Assembly: GCA_949287085.1 (NCBI GenBank)
Contig: CASEER010000007.1
Location: 1 to 59,601, forward strand
Length of the DNA stretch: 59,601 bases
Source: an uncultured Coriobacteriaceae bacterium
Lineage (GTDB): Bacteria > Actinomycetota > Coriobacteriia > Coriobacteriales > Coriobacteriaceae
Reading direction: 5' to 3'
Numbering within the stretch: the first letter of the stretch is position 1; each line of letters opens with the position of its first letter. A program made the position numbers and the translations under genes. Positions 15,765 through 24,457 of the stretch are shown here, one piece after another. The notes beneath the pieces were generated by a model, which was not told the origin of the DNA, ran no database searches, and saw nothing but the letters and a program-made list of their open reading frames with translations.

Positions 15765-16769
15765 CTACAGCTTGCACACGCTTTCGCGCTTGAGCAGCTG
15801 ATACGGCACGAACTCGTGCACCACGCCGCCCTCCCCCGCCATGGCGGCAAGCAGAATCTCCACGCCGCGGCGGGCAATCGTGCGAACGTCCTGCCGAATC
15901 GTGGTGATTCGGGGGACCGCGAACTGCGAGAGCGACACGCCGTCAAACCCCGCAAGCGAAAGTTGATCGGGGATGCGAAGTCCCATGTCGTACACAGCGC
16001 GCACCGCGCCGAACGCGATCACGTCGCCGAGTGCAAACACCGCCGTCAGGTCGCGCGACCGCATGACCAGGTTAGCGATGGCGTCGTAGCCCTCGGCTTC
16101 GGTGAAGTGACAGGGCTCAAAATCCCGATCAAAATCAAAGCTGACGCCATGCTCTTGGAGCGCTCGGGTAGCCCCGCGCAGGCGCTTGCCCGAAACCTGC
16201 CCCTCGGAGCGATTGCCGCCCACGATGCCGATGCGCCGGTGCCCACAGGACAGCAGGTACTCGCACATCTGATAGGCGGCGGATTCGTCATCCGTCGTCA
16301 CGCTCGACAGATTGGGGAACGCAAGACCCGTGGCATCGTTGGTAATAAGCACGCTCGGCACATCGATTTCGGCGAATTGAGCCTTAAAGTACGCAGGCTC
16401 GCCCCCCAGAAACAGAATGCCCTTGGGGTGCCTGATGCGCTGATACCGGACGGCGGCCGCCACCTCGTCGGCGTCCTCGTCGAGATAGGTGACGACCGCC
16501 TCCTCTCCCGCTTCGATCAGTTGGGTCTGGATAAGCTCGAGAATCTCACCGAACAGACGGTTTCCCGCGCCTTTTACGAACACGGCGACCGATTCCATGG
16601 ACTGCGCCTTGAGAAAGCGCGCGTTGTAATTGGGCTCGTACCCGTACTCCTCGACAACCTCGAGAATCCGGGCGCGCGCACGGTCGCTCACGCTGGGGTG
16701 GCCGTTGAGCACGCGCGATACCGTGCCCACGCTATAGCCTGAAATCGACGCGATGTCCCGAATGTTCAT
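15765..16769 (-). CDS. LacI family regulator of the maltodextrin operon
   Basis: The 334-residue protein starts MNIRDIASISGYSVGTVSRV with the LacI HTH and the hinge region up to about residue 60. A periplasmic-binding-protein-like sensor domain follows (DVPSVLITNDATGLAFPNLS, GHRRIGIVGGNRSEG, LAGFDGVSLSQFAVPRITTI). It is encoded inside the operon between the second permease and malQ, so it is likely autoregulated. Two operator-like palindromes with the central AAACGTTT of this family lie in front of the first gene at 19911-19928 and 19968-19984. The inducer is presumably a malto-oligosaccharide. Confidence 0.93.
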   Translation of the reverse strand: MNIRDIASISGYSVGTVSRVLNGHPSVSDRARARILEVVEEYGYEPNYNARFLKAQSMESVAVFVKGAGNRLFGEILELIQTQLIEAGEEAVVTYLDEDADEVAAAVRYQRIRHPKGILFLGGEPAYFKAQFAEIDVPSVLITNDATGLAFPNLSSVTTDDESAAYQMCEYLLSCGHRRIGIVGGNRSEGQVSGKRLRGATRALQEHGVSFDFDRDFEPCHFTEAEGYDAIANLVMRSRDLTAVFALGDVIAFGAVRAVYDMGLRIPDQLSLAGFDGVSLSQFAVPRITTIRQDVRTIARRGVEILLAAMAGEGGVVHEFVPYQLLKRESVCKL

Positions 16770-16787
16770 GGTGCTCGAGCTCCAACC

Positions 16788-17624
16788 CTAGCCCTTGACC
16801 GCGCCAGCGGCTACACCCTTGATGATGTGCTTCTGGCACAGGAGGTAGAAAATCACGACCGGAATGACGGCCATGATGAGCGCTGCCATGATGGCGCCCA
16901 TGTCAACGCGACCATACGAACCCTTCATGAACTGAATCACGATGGAGATGGTCTTGTACTCGTTGGTGTCGAGCACCAGGTAGGGCAGCAGGAAGTCGTT
17001 CCATACCCACATAATCTCGAGGATGCCCGTCGAAATGAAGGTGGGCTTCATGATGGGCAGCACCACCGAGAAGAACGTCCTCAGCGGGCTGCAGCCGTCG
17101 ATGAGCGCAGCCTCCTCGATCTCGATGGGGATCGACTTTACGAAGCCGCAGAACATAAAGACCGCAAGCCCCGCGCCAAAGCCCAGGTAGATGATGATAA
17201 TGCCCCAGGGCGTATCGAGTCCCAAGCGGTCTGCCACCAGCGAGAGCGTGAACATGACCATCTGGAACGGCACGACCATCGAGATGGCGCACAGCAGATA
17301 CATGCCCTTCGAGAAGCGGCTCGTCACACGCGTGATGTACCACGCGCACATGGAGCAGCAAATGAGGATGACGGCAACCGAGCCCACGGTGATGAACACC
17401 GTCCAGCCCACCGCGTCGAGAAAGCCGTACCGATTGATTGCCTGGACATAGTTCTCAAGACCCACGAGCGTCTGATCATTGGGCAGGCTGAACGGCTCCA
17501 GGCTGATGAACGTGCGGCTCTTGAACGAATCCATGAGCACGATGATGATCGGCAGGATCCAGACAATGGCAACGATAGCGATTACCGCCGTCGCGATACC
17601 GCGCAGCACCTTTTTCTTCGTCAT
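16788..17624 (-). CDS. Carbohydrate ABC transporter permease (MalG type)
   Basis: The 278-residue protein has about six hydrophobic helices and the EAA loop EEAALIDGCSPLRTFFSVVL that docks on the ATPase. The first helix starts at residue 10 after a basic MTKKK. Its ATG overlaps the stop of the upstream permease (TAATG). It forms the membrane channel with the MalF-type protein encoded at 17624-18466; the C-terminal part IMWVWNDFLLPYLVL is typical of the MalG side. Confidence 0.93.
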   Translation of the reverse strand: MTKKKVLRGIATAVIAIVAIVWILPIIIVLMDSFKSRTFISLEPFSLPNDQTLVGLENYVQAINRYGFLDAVGWTVFITVGSVAVILICCSMCAWYITRVTSRFSKGMYLLCAISMVVPFQMVMFTLSLVADRLGLDTPWGIIIIYLGFGAGLAVFMFCGFVKSIPIEIEEAALIDGCSPLRTFFSVVLPIMKPTFISTGILEIMWVWNDFLLPYLVLDTNEYKTISIVIQFMKGSYGRVDMGAIMAALIMAVIPVVIFYLLCQKHIIKGVAAGAVKG

Positions 17625-18466
17625 TACTGCTGCACCTCCTTCGAGCGCGTGGCCCTGAGCTGGATAATGCCAATAGCCACGACCACGATGCAGAAGAGCA
17701 CAGCCTTAGCCTGGCCGACGCCTTCCCAACCGGTGCGACCATAGAATGTGTTGTAGATGTTGAGCGCAAGGAGCTCGGACATCTTGGACGGCTCGCCGGC
17801 GGTAAGCGAAAGGTTCTGGTCGAACAGCTTGAAGCCGTTGGTGATCGAAAGGAACATGCAAATGGTGATCGAGGACATCATCATGGGGATGGTGACACCG
17901 ATCATCTTCTGCCAGCCGTTCGCACCGTCGATCTCGGCAGCCTCGAGCACGTCGTCAGGAATGGACTGAAACCCGGCGATGTAGATGATCATCATGTAGC
18001 CGATCTGCTGCCACGCGACCAAAATCACGAGACCCGCAAAGCCGTACCACTCGTTCAGGTTGATGGACGAATTCCACTGAGCAAGGATGCCGTTAAAGAT
18101 AAGCTGCCAGATATAGCCGAGCACGATGCCGCCGATCAGGTTCGGCATGAAGAAGATCGTACGGAACACGTTGGTGCCGCGCAGCTTCTGGGTGAGCGCA
18201 AAAGCCAGAACGAATGCGATCACGTTGATGACGACCAGCGAGACCACCGCAAAGAGCGCCGTAAACCAGAACGAGTGCTGGAACACCGTGTCCTGGAGCG
18301 CCAGGATGTAGTTGGTAAGCCCCGTAAACTGAGCGTCGGTGACCGTCGTGAAATCGCATACCGAGAGCCAGAGCCCCATGACAAACGGAACAATGAAACC
18401 GATGATGAACGCAATGAGCGTCGGACCCACAAAGACAGGCCAATACTTCTTGATAGCTTGTTGCAT
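17624..18466 (-). CDS. Carbohydrate ABC transporter permease (MalF/UgpA type)
   Basis: The ATG at 18466 follows AGGGGG and gives 280 residues with six predicted membrane helices. The EAA loop is VLEAAEIDGANGWQKMIGVT. It lacks the long periplasmic insertion of E. coli MalF, as is normal in Gram-positive sugar importers. It partners the next gene, with which its stop overlaps by one base. A stem-loop at 18492-18524 separates it from the binding-protein gene, which is usual where the binding protein is made in excess. Confidence 0.93.
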   Translation of the reverse strand: MQQAIKKYWPVFVGPTLIAFIIGFIVPFVMGLWLSVCDFTTVTDAQFTGLTNYILALQDTVFQHSFWFTALFAVVSLVVINVIAFVLAFALTQKLRGTNVFRTIFFMPNLIGGIVLGYIWQLIFNGILAQWNSSINLNEWYGFAGLVILVAWQQIGYMMIIYIAGFQSIPDDVLEAAEIDGANGWQKMIGVTIPMMMSSITICMFLSITNGFKLFDQNLSLTAGEPSKMSELLALNIYNTFYGRTGWEGVGQAKAVLFCIVVVAIGIIQLRATRSKEVQQ

Positions 18467-18491
18467 GCAGCTAACCCCCTCTCAAAACAAA

Positions 18492-18524
18492 TAAGCGGCG
18501 GGCAGGTACCCCGTCCGCCGCTTA
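18492..18524 (-). terminator. Intercistronic stem-loop between binding protein and permease genes
   Basis: TAAGCGGCGG (18492-18501) pairs with CCGCCGCTTA (18515-18524) over a 13-nt loop. On the minus-strand transcript no U-run follows, so partial termination or 3' end protection is more likely than full stop. Such a hairpin explains how the first gene can be expressed above the permeases, as in malEFG operons. Confidence 0.65.
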
Positions 18525-18551
18525 CGATGTAAACGCTTGGCATCGCGACCG

Positions 18552-19883
18552 TTACTTGGAAGCGGCAGCCTCTTTTGCCCAGCCGTCCACGAAGGCAGTC
18601 TTGACGGCGTCCCAGCCCTTGTCGGTCTGATCGGCCGCATAGGTGGTGAGGGCGGAGCCCACGCCGTTCTTCCACTCCTCGGAGGGCATCGTGGAGAAGC
18701 ACCACTTGACCGGGGTCTTGTCGGCGTTGATCTCGTCCGCGAGGTTGTTCAACACGTTCTCGGACGGCTGGTTCTTCTTGAACGGGATCACGAAGCCCAT
18801 GCCCGCCTCGCCCGAAGGCATGGCGCCGTCGGCGCCGCACATGGCCTTGGTGCCGGTGTCGGAGGTGACGCACCAGTTGATGAAGTCGAGGGTGGCCTTG
18901 ATGTCGTCCTCGGAGGCGTTCTTGTTCACGCACCAGTAATTCTCGGAGCCGGTGCAGATGCCCTGGTCCTCCTCGCCGTCGACACCGATGTAGATCGGCA
19001 GCAGGCCGAGGTTGTCGTCACCGACCTCGGCAACGTTCGCATACTCCCAGGTGCCGTTCTGATAGAACACGCACTTGCCGGTCACGAACTCAGCCGTTGC
19101 GTCGTCAGCGGTCTTGGTCGAAAGCACGCCGGGGTCGCAGGTGGCGTTGTTGATGTAAAGGTCCCAGATCTGGCGATACTCAGGCAGATAGGTGCCCTTG
19201 ATGGCGTCGGTGGAGTCGATGCCGTCCGCCTTGTACTCGTAGTAGATGGGGAGGTTCGCCAGGTGCGTCTTAAAGCGCCAGTCGGAGGAGCCATCCATAC
19301 CGGCGGAACCAAAGGCCGAGAAGCCGAGCTCGTCCTTGCGCTTGGTGATGTCCTCGGCAACCGACTTCAGGCTATCGAAGTTGGTGATGTCCTCCGCCTT
19401 GTAGCCAGCCTTCTCCAGCAGCTCCTTGTTGTAGATGAGGCCATAGGACTCGATGACGTACGCGACGCCCTTCACCTTGCCGTCGTCACCCTTGAGCGCG
19501 TAGTCGTCCTTGGTGAGCTGGCCCATGATGTCGGTGTCATCGAGGTCGTAGCAGTAGTCCTTCCACGAGGCGAGGCCCACGGGGCCGTTGACCTGGAAGA
19601 GGGTCGGGGCCTCGGACTTGGACATCTCGGACTTGAGGGTGGTCTCGTACTGACCGGAAGCAGCGGTCTTGACCGTTACCGGCACGCCCGTCTCGTCGGT
19701 GTAGGCCTCGGCGAGCTCTTGCCACTGGGCGTCCTGCTCAGGCTTGAAGTTGAGGTAGTACACCTTGCCCGCAGCCTTGCCAGAGCTGGAGCCCTTAGAG
19801 TCGTTGCCGCTCGAGCAGCCAGCGAGGGCCGCCATGCCCGCAACGCCAAGGCCCGCGGAAATAAATTGACGCCTGTTCAACAT
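18552..19883 (-). CDS. Sugar-binding lipoprotein of ABC transporter (malto-oligosaccharide type)
   Basis: The ATG follows AAAAGGAGGAAGAC. The 443-residue protein starts MLNRRQFISAGLGVAGMAAL with lipobox LAGC (Cys23), so it is exported and lipid-anchored. After a Ser/Gly/Lys linker the solute-binding protein family 1 fold begins (KVYYLNFKPEQDAQWQELAE). Aromatic residues on both lobes (WRFKTHLANLPIYYEYK, FYQNGTWEYANV, YWCVNKNASEDDI) suit sugar stacking. As first gene of an operon with malQ and glgP it most likely binds malto-oligosaccharides. Confidence 0.92.
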   Translation of the reverse strand: MLNRRQFISAGLGVAGMAALAGCSSGNDSKGSSSGKAAGKVYYLNFKPEQDAQWQELAEAYTDETGVPVTVKTAASGQYETTLKSEMSKSEAPTLFQVNGPVGLASWKDYCYDLDDTDIMGQLTKDDYALKGDDGKVKGVAYVIESYGLIYNKELLEKAGYKAEDITNFDSLKSVAEDITKRKDELGFSAFGSAGMDGSSDWRFKTHLANLPIYYEYKADGIDSTDAIKGTYLPEYRQIWDLYINNATCDPGVLSTKTADDATAEFVTGKCVFYQNGTWEYANVAEVGDDNLGLLPIYIGVDGEEDQGICTGSENYWCVNKNASEDDIKATLDFINWCVTSDTGTKAMCGADGAMPSGEAGMGFVIPFKKNQPSENVLNNLADEINADKTPVKWCFSTMPSEEWKNGVGSALTTYAADQTDKGWDAVKTAFVDGWAKEAAASK

Positions 19884-19910
19884 GTCTTCCTCCTTTTACG
19901 TGGAGCTCTG

Positions 19911-19928
19911 ATTGGAAACGTTTCCAAT
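19911..19928. promoter_or_regulatory. LacI-family operator O1
   Basis: ATTGGAAACGTTTCCAAT is a perfect 18-bp palindrome with the central CG that LacI/CcpA-type proteins bend. It lies just downstream of the likely -10 element (19942-19947) and 28 bp before the ATG at 19883, so bound repressor would block transcription of the sugar operon. Confidence 0.8.
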
Positions 19929-19941
19929 CTCATCTGGGCCC

Positions 19942-19947
19942 ATTATC
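19942..19947 (-). promoter_or_regulatory. Probable -10 element of the maltodextrin operon promoter
   Basis: On the minus strand TGCGATAAT reads as an extended -10 (TG-n-GATAAT). The -35 match is poor (TTGACG is too close). The element sits between the two LacI-type operators. Confidence 0.5.
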
Positions 19948-19967
19948 GCATGTCGTCAAGCGCGCAC

Positions 19968-19984
19968 TTGTAAACGTTTCCAAA
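19968..19984. promoter_or_regulatory. LacI-family operator O2
   Basis: TTGTAAACGTTTCCAAA keeps the AAACGTTT core and one perfect half of O1. It overlaps the region where the -35 should be. Spacing between the centres of O1 and O2 is about 56 bp. Confidence 0.65.
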
Positions 19985-20102
19985 TTTTCCGTTCACAGCC
20001 TGATTTCGACCGCTTAGGGCGCGTGTTTTCGGTGAACGGTTGATTAAGAGGCGCTTTTCGCTTGCGCTTCTTAATGGCGGGACGCGTGCCGCTGCACGCG
20101 CG

Positions 20103-20252
20103 GCGTCCCGCTTGCGCTACCAACCCGCCGGCGCCTTCAAGTTGGTACCATGGGTTCCCGCTCGCGCCGCCAACCCGCCGGCGCCTTCAAGTTGGTACCA
20201 TGAATAGGCGTTCTGCAGGTCTGGTTGGCACAACACGCCTGGTTGGCACAAC
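20103..20252. repeat. Two short tandem repeats upstream of yaaA
   Basis: A 50-bp unit occurs twice in tandem (20103-20152 and 20153-20202); the last 33 bp, from CCAACCCGCCGGCGCCTTCA to GGTACCATG, are identical in both. Each unit contains CCAAC and GTTGG arms able to form a hairpin. Just after it CTGGTTGGCACAAC occurs twice with an 18-bp period (20221-20234, 20239-20252). The whole lies in the 390-bp gap between the sugar operon promoter and yaaA; the rest of the gap shows nothing else. Confidence 0.75.
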
Positions 20253-20273
20253 GCCGCGTTTAAGGAGGGCACC

Positions 20274-21236
20274 GTGCTCAGCGTCATCATCTCTCCCGCT
20301 AAACAGATGCTGGTAGCCCAGGACACCTTTGCGCAGCACGGCATTCCGCCCTTCCCTGCCGAAACCGACCGTCTGCGCCGCGCGCTCCTGCATCTTGAGC
20401 GCACCGAGGGCGCCACGGGCCTCAAGGCGTTGTGGCACGTGAACGACAAGCTGCTCGCCCAGAACATCGAGCGCCTGCATAACTATGTGCCCGTACGCGA
20501 CGAAGCGCAGCTCAGCGACCCCGCCGTTGCTCGCGCCGTCGCGCCCGCGATTTTTTCTTATGTGGGCATCCAATATCAGAGCCTTGCGCCCGAGGTGCTC
20601 GATCTCGACGCGCTCACGTGGCTGCAAAACCACCTGTGGATACTCTCGGGCTTTTATGGTTGCGCGCGCCCCTTTGACGCCGTGCAGCCCTATCGGCTCG
20701 AAATGGGCGCGAAGCTCGCCGTCGACGACGCACGCGACCTCTATGCTTTCTGGGGCGGCCGCATCGCGCGCACCATCGAAAACGCGGCAGCACCCGGCGC
20801 CGCCGCGACGCCCGAGGGCGCGACGGCAGCCGAGGGCACGTCGCCCGAGCCGGCCGTTATCGTGAATCTTGCAAGCGTCGAGTACGCCAGGGCGGTGCTG
20901 CCGTATACGGCGGCTTCAACACAGGTTATTACCTGCATTTTTAGTGAGGGCGTCCGCAACGGCAAACCCGTTCAGCGCGCCACCGCAAGCAAGATTGCGC
21001 GCGGCTCCTTTGTCCGCTGGATGGCCGAGCACCGCGTTGAACGCGCCGAGGACCTTACCCGCTTTACTGTAGGCTACCGCTACGCGCCCGCGCTCAGCCA
21101 CGGGCAACAGCTCAAAACTGACGCCACTGAGCGCACGCTCGTCTTTCTGCGCACCGACGTGGATGCACCGCTTACAGCAGATACCGTTCGCGCAGCTGCT
21201 CAACCTCGGCCGGGGTCACCTCGAGCGCCTCATTGA
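20274..21236 (+). CDS. yaaA: YaaA family peroxide stress protein (DUF328)
   Basis: The start is GTG at 20274 after TAAGGAGGG. The 320-residue protein opens MLSVIISPAKQM, the typical start of the YaaA family, and contains IQYQSLAPEVLDLDALTWLQ, LWILSGFYGCARPFDAVQPY and RLEMGAKL, which are family blocks. E. coli YaaA binds DNA and lowers free iron during peroxide stress; a similar role is plausible in an anaerobe. An Ala/Pro/Glu-rich insert (about residues 180-200) and a Pro-rich tail are additions. Its last 65 bp overlap the convergent phosphatase gene. Confidence 0.88.
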   Translation: MLSVIISPAKQMLVAQDTFAQHGIPPFPAETDRLRRALLHLERTEGATGLKALWHVNDKLLAQNIERLHNYVPVRDEAQLSDPAVARAVAPAIFSYVGIQYQSLAPEVLDLDALTWLQNHLWILSGFYGCARPFDAVQPYRLEMGAKLAVDDARDLYAFWGGRIARTIENAAAPGAAATPEGATAAEGTSPEPAVIVNLASVEYARAVLPYTAASTQVITCIFSEGVRNGKPVQRATASKIARGSFVRWMAEHRVERAEDLTRFTVGYRYAPALSHGQQLKTDATERTLVFLRTDVDAPLTADTVRAAAQPRPGSPRAPH

Positions 21237-22089
21237 TATAGCCCATCAGGCTGCCATAGCGCTCCGCCGCCGCGTCGCGAGCGGCACGCAGCGCGCGGAT
21301 GGCAGCCGGGAAGCTGAACGACTGCTCGTTTGTTGCAAAGATATTCGTAGCAAGGTAGTCGGACTCAATGTCATCCCAGCTCACGCCAAGCACCGTTTCA
21401 ACCAGCGCCGAGGCCAAGCCGCAGCGGTCGCGGCCCACCGAGCAGTGCCACAGCGCCGCGCCCTCGGGCAGCTCGATGATGCTCCGCAAAAATGAACGAT
21501 ATCCCAGCATGCCCGACGCGCTCATGAGCAGGTAGCGGTACATGACCTCCATGTTGTCGTCGGACTCGCTGCTCATGGAGCGCTCGAACTCGCGGCGCTC
21601 GCGCGCGATCTTCTCGCGGGTCGCCCGCTCCTGCGTGATGCCCTCGGCACTGCGCGCGAGAATATCGGCATGCACGTAGCGCGCGCCGGGGAAGGCGTCC
21701 ATGGGGTCAGGGATCTCAATGAGCTCCTCGTCGTTACGCAGGTCAACAACCAACATAAGGTGGTACTCGTCGCGTAAGCGGTTAAGATCAGCATCGCTGC
21801 CAAAACCGAGCGCGCCCGAGCGCAGCAGCAGCCCCGGCTTCACGCACGCGTTCTCTGCCGCGGCAAGGCCGCCCAGGTCACGCGTGTTGGGCAGATGGCC
21901 AAAGTCGATCCAGCCGTATGTCTCGTGTCCCTTGGGACCCACCGCCGGAGGCACCTCCACCTTGATGGGCGCATGCTCCTCAAAGAAGGCAATGCGGTGC
22001 GCGATGCGCTCCTCGACTTCCGCCATGCCACCCGGTGCGGCGCCGGCAATGCTTCCATCCTGCGGATACAGCTCTGCTGCTTTAACCAT
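21172..22089 (-). CDS. Protein-tyrosine/serine phosphatase
   Basis: The ATG at 22089 follows GGGAGC and gives 305 residues. The P-loop is HCSVGRDRCG with Cys216 and Arg222 (C-X5-R). Upstream NTRDLGGLAAAENACVKPGL and LLRSGAL form the second family block, so it belongs to the bacterial Y_phosphatase3 (MptpB/LipA-like) group. It would dephosphorylate protein or phosphoinositide substrates in the cytoplasm. It converges on yaaA with a 65-bp overlap of the ends. Role in this cell is unknown. Confidence 0.88.
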   Translation of the reverse strand: MVKAAELYPQDGSIAGAAPGGMAEVEERIAHRIAFFEEHAPIKVEVPPAVGPKGHETYGWIDFGHLPNTRDLGGLAAAENACVKPGLLLRSGALGFGSDADLNRLRDEYHLMLVVDLRNDEELIEIPDPMDAFPGARYVHADILARSAEGITQERATREKIARERREFERSMSSESDDNMEVMYRYLLMSASGMLGYRSFLRSIIELPEGAALWHCSVGRDRCGLASALVETVLGVSWDDIESDYLATNIFATNEQSFSFPAAIRALRAARDAAAERYGSLMGYINEALEVTPAEVEQLRERYLL

Positions 22090-22820
22090 TGTGCATGCTC
22101 CCTGCTCGTGCGCGGCGCCCGTTGCCGCGGGGCCATTATCGTCTCGAGGCATCATTGTGACAGCTCGCCGCCTGCTCTGCACCAGCTTTATGTAAGGAGC
22201 AGATTCCCCACACGCGCGCTGAGCACTAACTGCTCCAAGTGTGCGGCCGCGCCTCGCCGATGCAACAGCCTGCCCCGCCGGCACAACACATCACAAGTGC
22301 GCAAATGGTCCTAGCAGCAGAAAGCGCGAACCTCTACGTAGCCCCATGCAGAAACATGCGCGTTCTGGCAAGCCCCATTAGGGGTCCCAAACCCCCGAGC
22401 TGCATAGCAACCAAGGCATACTTTGCCCCTCAGCCATAAAGCTATCTTTTTCGACGATATTTTCTTGTGAGCAACGAGCCTTCAACCTGCGGCAACGAAG
22501 CGTTTCCGCAGGTCATTTCTATTTGCAAAACTTGCCATAAAAGAGCGTTTCAAAGCTCCCCGTCGAAGTATCCCCTGCAGTACCTGCATATTATTATCTA
22601 GAAACCGTATATTTTGCCGTCTATCTCCTTTTGCACCGGTTCTATTCGCGTCTCGTCAGCAAACGTCAGGTTGCAGCACGTTCACCGGGGCGGCTCGACA
22701 GTCCCGCTATTGCTATGATGACACGGGCGCGGCGGGTGTCCGGGCGTTGGGATTTGCTGGCCCTGGGCGCCCGCTCTCCGAGCGCGGGCGCGCTCGAGAC
22801 GCTATAATCGAGCGTGACAT
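22090..22820. other. Long intergenic region before thiC
   Basis: No convincing gene on either strand. From about 22430 to 22640 the DNA is much AT-richer than its surroundings, with runs such as ATATTTTCTTG and TATTATTATCTAG; it may be a promoter region or old foreign DNA. The last 150 bp are GC-rich again and end in TATAAT at 22803-22808, the likely -10 of thiC, without a clear -35. Confidence 0.5.
22803..22808 (+). promoter_or_regulatory. Probable -10 element of thiC
   Basis: TATAAT stands 13 nt before the riboswitch. No good -35 is visible at 17 bp. Confidence 0.5.
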
Positions 22821-22926
22821 AACGGGGAGCTTGCAGGACCCGCCGGCAGACCCGGCGCGGCAGGCTGAGAGGGGGCGCGCCCGTCCCGACCCGTAGAACC
22901 TGACATGGGTAATGCCAACGAAGGGA
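22821..22926 (+). promoter_or_regulatory. TPP (THI-box) riboswitch
   Basis: The conserved strands are all present: ACGGGGAGC (P1/P2), GGCTGAGAGGGG (pyrimidine-sensing loop), GACCCGTAGAACCTGAC and GGGTAATGCCAACGAAGGGA (pyrophosphate-sensing helix and P1 closure). The last bases AAGGGAG are also the ribosome binding site of thiC, so thiamine pyrophosphate probably blocks translation initiation directly. Confidence 0.95.
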
Positions 22927-22934
22927 GTATGCAC

Positions 22935-24323
22935 ATGGATGCATCGCGCACCGCAACACCCACCGCTCAATCAACCACAACGTCCGCAGCCGCAAACACG
23001 CCGGCCGACCACCAGCTCGTCACGCAGATCGACTTCGCACGCGCCGGCATCATCACCGACGCCATGCGCACGGTCGCCGAGGCCGAACACCGCAATCCGG
23101 AATACATCCGCGAGCGCGTGGCGCGCGGCACCATCGCCATCCCGGCTAACGTGCGCCACCTGGCCGCCGGCCTCAAGCCCGCGGGCGTGGGCGAGGGCCT
23201 CTCCACCAAGGTCAATGTGAACCTGGGCATCTCGGGCGACGTAGCCAACGCCGACGTGGAATGGGAGAAGGTGCACACCGCGGAGCGCCTGGGCGCCGAC
23301 GCCATCATGGACCTCTCCAACTCCGGCAAGACGCGCTTCTTCCGCCAGCAGCTCGTGGCGGAGACGCCGCTCATGGTGGGCACCGTCCCCATGTACGACG
23401 CCATCGGCTACATGGAAAAGCCGCTCGTCAAGCTCACTAAGGACGACCTGCTCGAGACCGTGCGCGCCCACGCAGAAGACGGCGTGGACTTCCTCACCAT
23501 CCACTGCGGCATCAACCGCTCGGTCATCAAGACCTTCAAGGAAACCGGCCGCGTCATGAACATCGTGAGCCGCGGTGGCAGCCTGCTCTTTGGCTGGATG
23601 GAGGTCACCGGCAACGAGAACCCCTTCTATGAGTACTACGACGAGGTGCTCGAAATCTGCCATGAGTACGACGTGACCATCTCGCTCGGCGACTCGTGCC
23701 GTTCGGGTTGCCTCTACGACGCCAACGACGCGGCGGAGACGGCCGAGATGATCGAGCTCGGCAAGCTTGCCAAGCGCGCATGGGACGCCGGCGTGCAGGT
23801 TATGATCGAAGGCCCCGGCCACATGGCCATCAACGAAATCGCCGCGAACGTGACCATGGAGAAGCGCCTCTGCCACGGCGCCCCCTACTATGTGCTCGGC
23901 CCGCTCGTGACCGACATCGGCGTGGGCTATGACCACATTACCGCGGCTATCGGCGGCGCCATCAGCGCAAGCGCCGGCGCGGACTTCTTGTGCTACGTAA
24001 CGCCCGCCGAGCACCTGTGCCTGCCCGATGCCGACGACGTGCGCGAGGGCCTCATCGCCACCAAGATCGCCGCACACGCCGCCGACATCGCCAAGGGCAT
24101 ACCCCATGCGCGCGACCTGGACGACCGCATGGGCGATGCGCGCCGCCGCCTCGATTGGAACGAGATGTGGAACTATGCGCTCGATCCCGACACGGCGCGT
24201 GCCCGCTACGAGGCCTCGCCCGCATCGACCGAGGGCACATGCACCATGTGCGGCAAGATGTGCGCCGTCCGCACGGTCAACAAGGTGTTCGAGGGCACAA
24301 CGATCGACCTCGGCGCCGAATAG
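22935..24323 (+). CDS. thiC: Phosphomethylpyrimidine synthase
   Basis: ATG at 22935 is preferred over 22929 for its spacing to AGGGAG. The 462-residue protein is the short form lacking the N-terminal domain of E. coli ThiC. Core motifs include TKVNVNLGISGDVANADVEW, GDSCRSGCLYDANDAAE and EGPGHMAINEIAANVTMEKR. The radical-SAM cluster motif is at the end: C436-TM-C439-GKM-C443, a C-X2-C-X3-C spacing. It converts aminoimidazole ribotide to HMP phosphate for thiamine. Controlled by the TPP riboswitch; thiD follows. Confidence 0.96.
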   Translation: MDASRTATPTAQSTTTSAAANTPADHQLVTQIDFARAGIITDAMRTVAEAEHRNPEYIRERVARGTIAIPANVRHLAAGLKPAGVGEGLSTKVNVNLGISGDVANADVEWEKVHTAERLGADAIMDLSNSGKTRFFRQQLVAETPLMVGTVPMYDAIGYMEKPLVKLTKDDLLETVRAHAEDGVDFLTIHCGINRSVIKTFKETGRVMNIVSRGGSLLFGWMEVTGNENPFYEYYDEVLEICHEYDVTISLGDSCRSGCLYDANDAAETAEMIELGKLAKRAWDAGVQVMIEGPGHMAINEIAANVTMEKRLCHGAPYYVLGPLVTDIGVGYDHITAAIGGAISASAGADFLCYVTPAEHLCLPDADDVREGLIATKIAAHAADIAKGIPHARDLDDRMGDARRRLDWNEMWNYALDPDTARARYEASPASTEGTCTMCGKMCAVRTVNKVFEGTTIDLGAE

Positions 24324-24457
24324 CCTGGCGAGGGCGCGGGGTGTGCAACTCCCTCGCTCGCAACGATATGCGAATACGAGAAGGAGCAAACCAAGGGTTG
24401 CACGGGCAAAGATGGGGGAACAATAGGCCTAGCTGAAACCTATGAGAGCGAGGTCCC

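Noticed and set aside
20103..20202. T-box-like GTTGGTACC motif
   Set aside because: The T-box consensus continues GCG after GGTACC and needs a specifier stem and antiterminator; here GGTACC is followed by ATG and the motif sits in a tandem repeat before yaaA, not before an amino acid gene.
22239..22439. A 66-codon frame in the thiC upstream gap
   Set aside because: No ribosome site and a composition unlike neighbouring genes.
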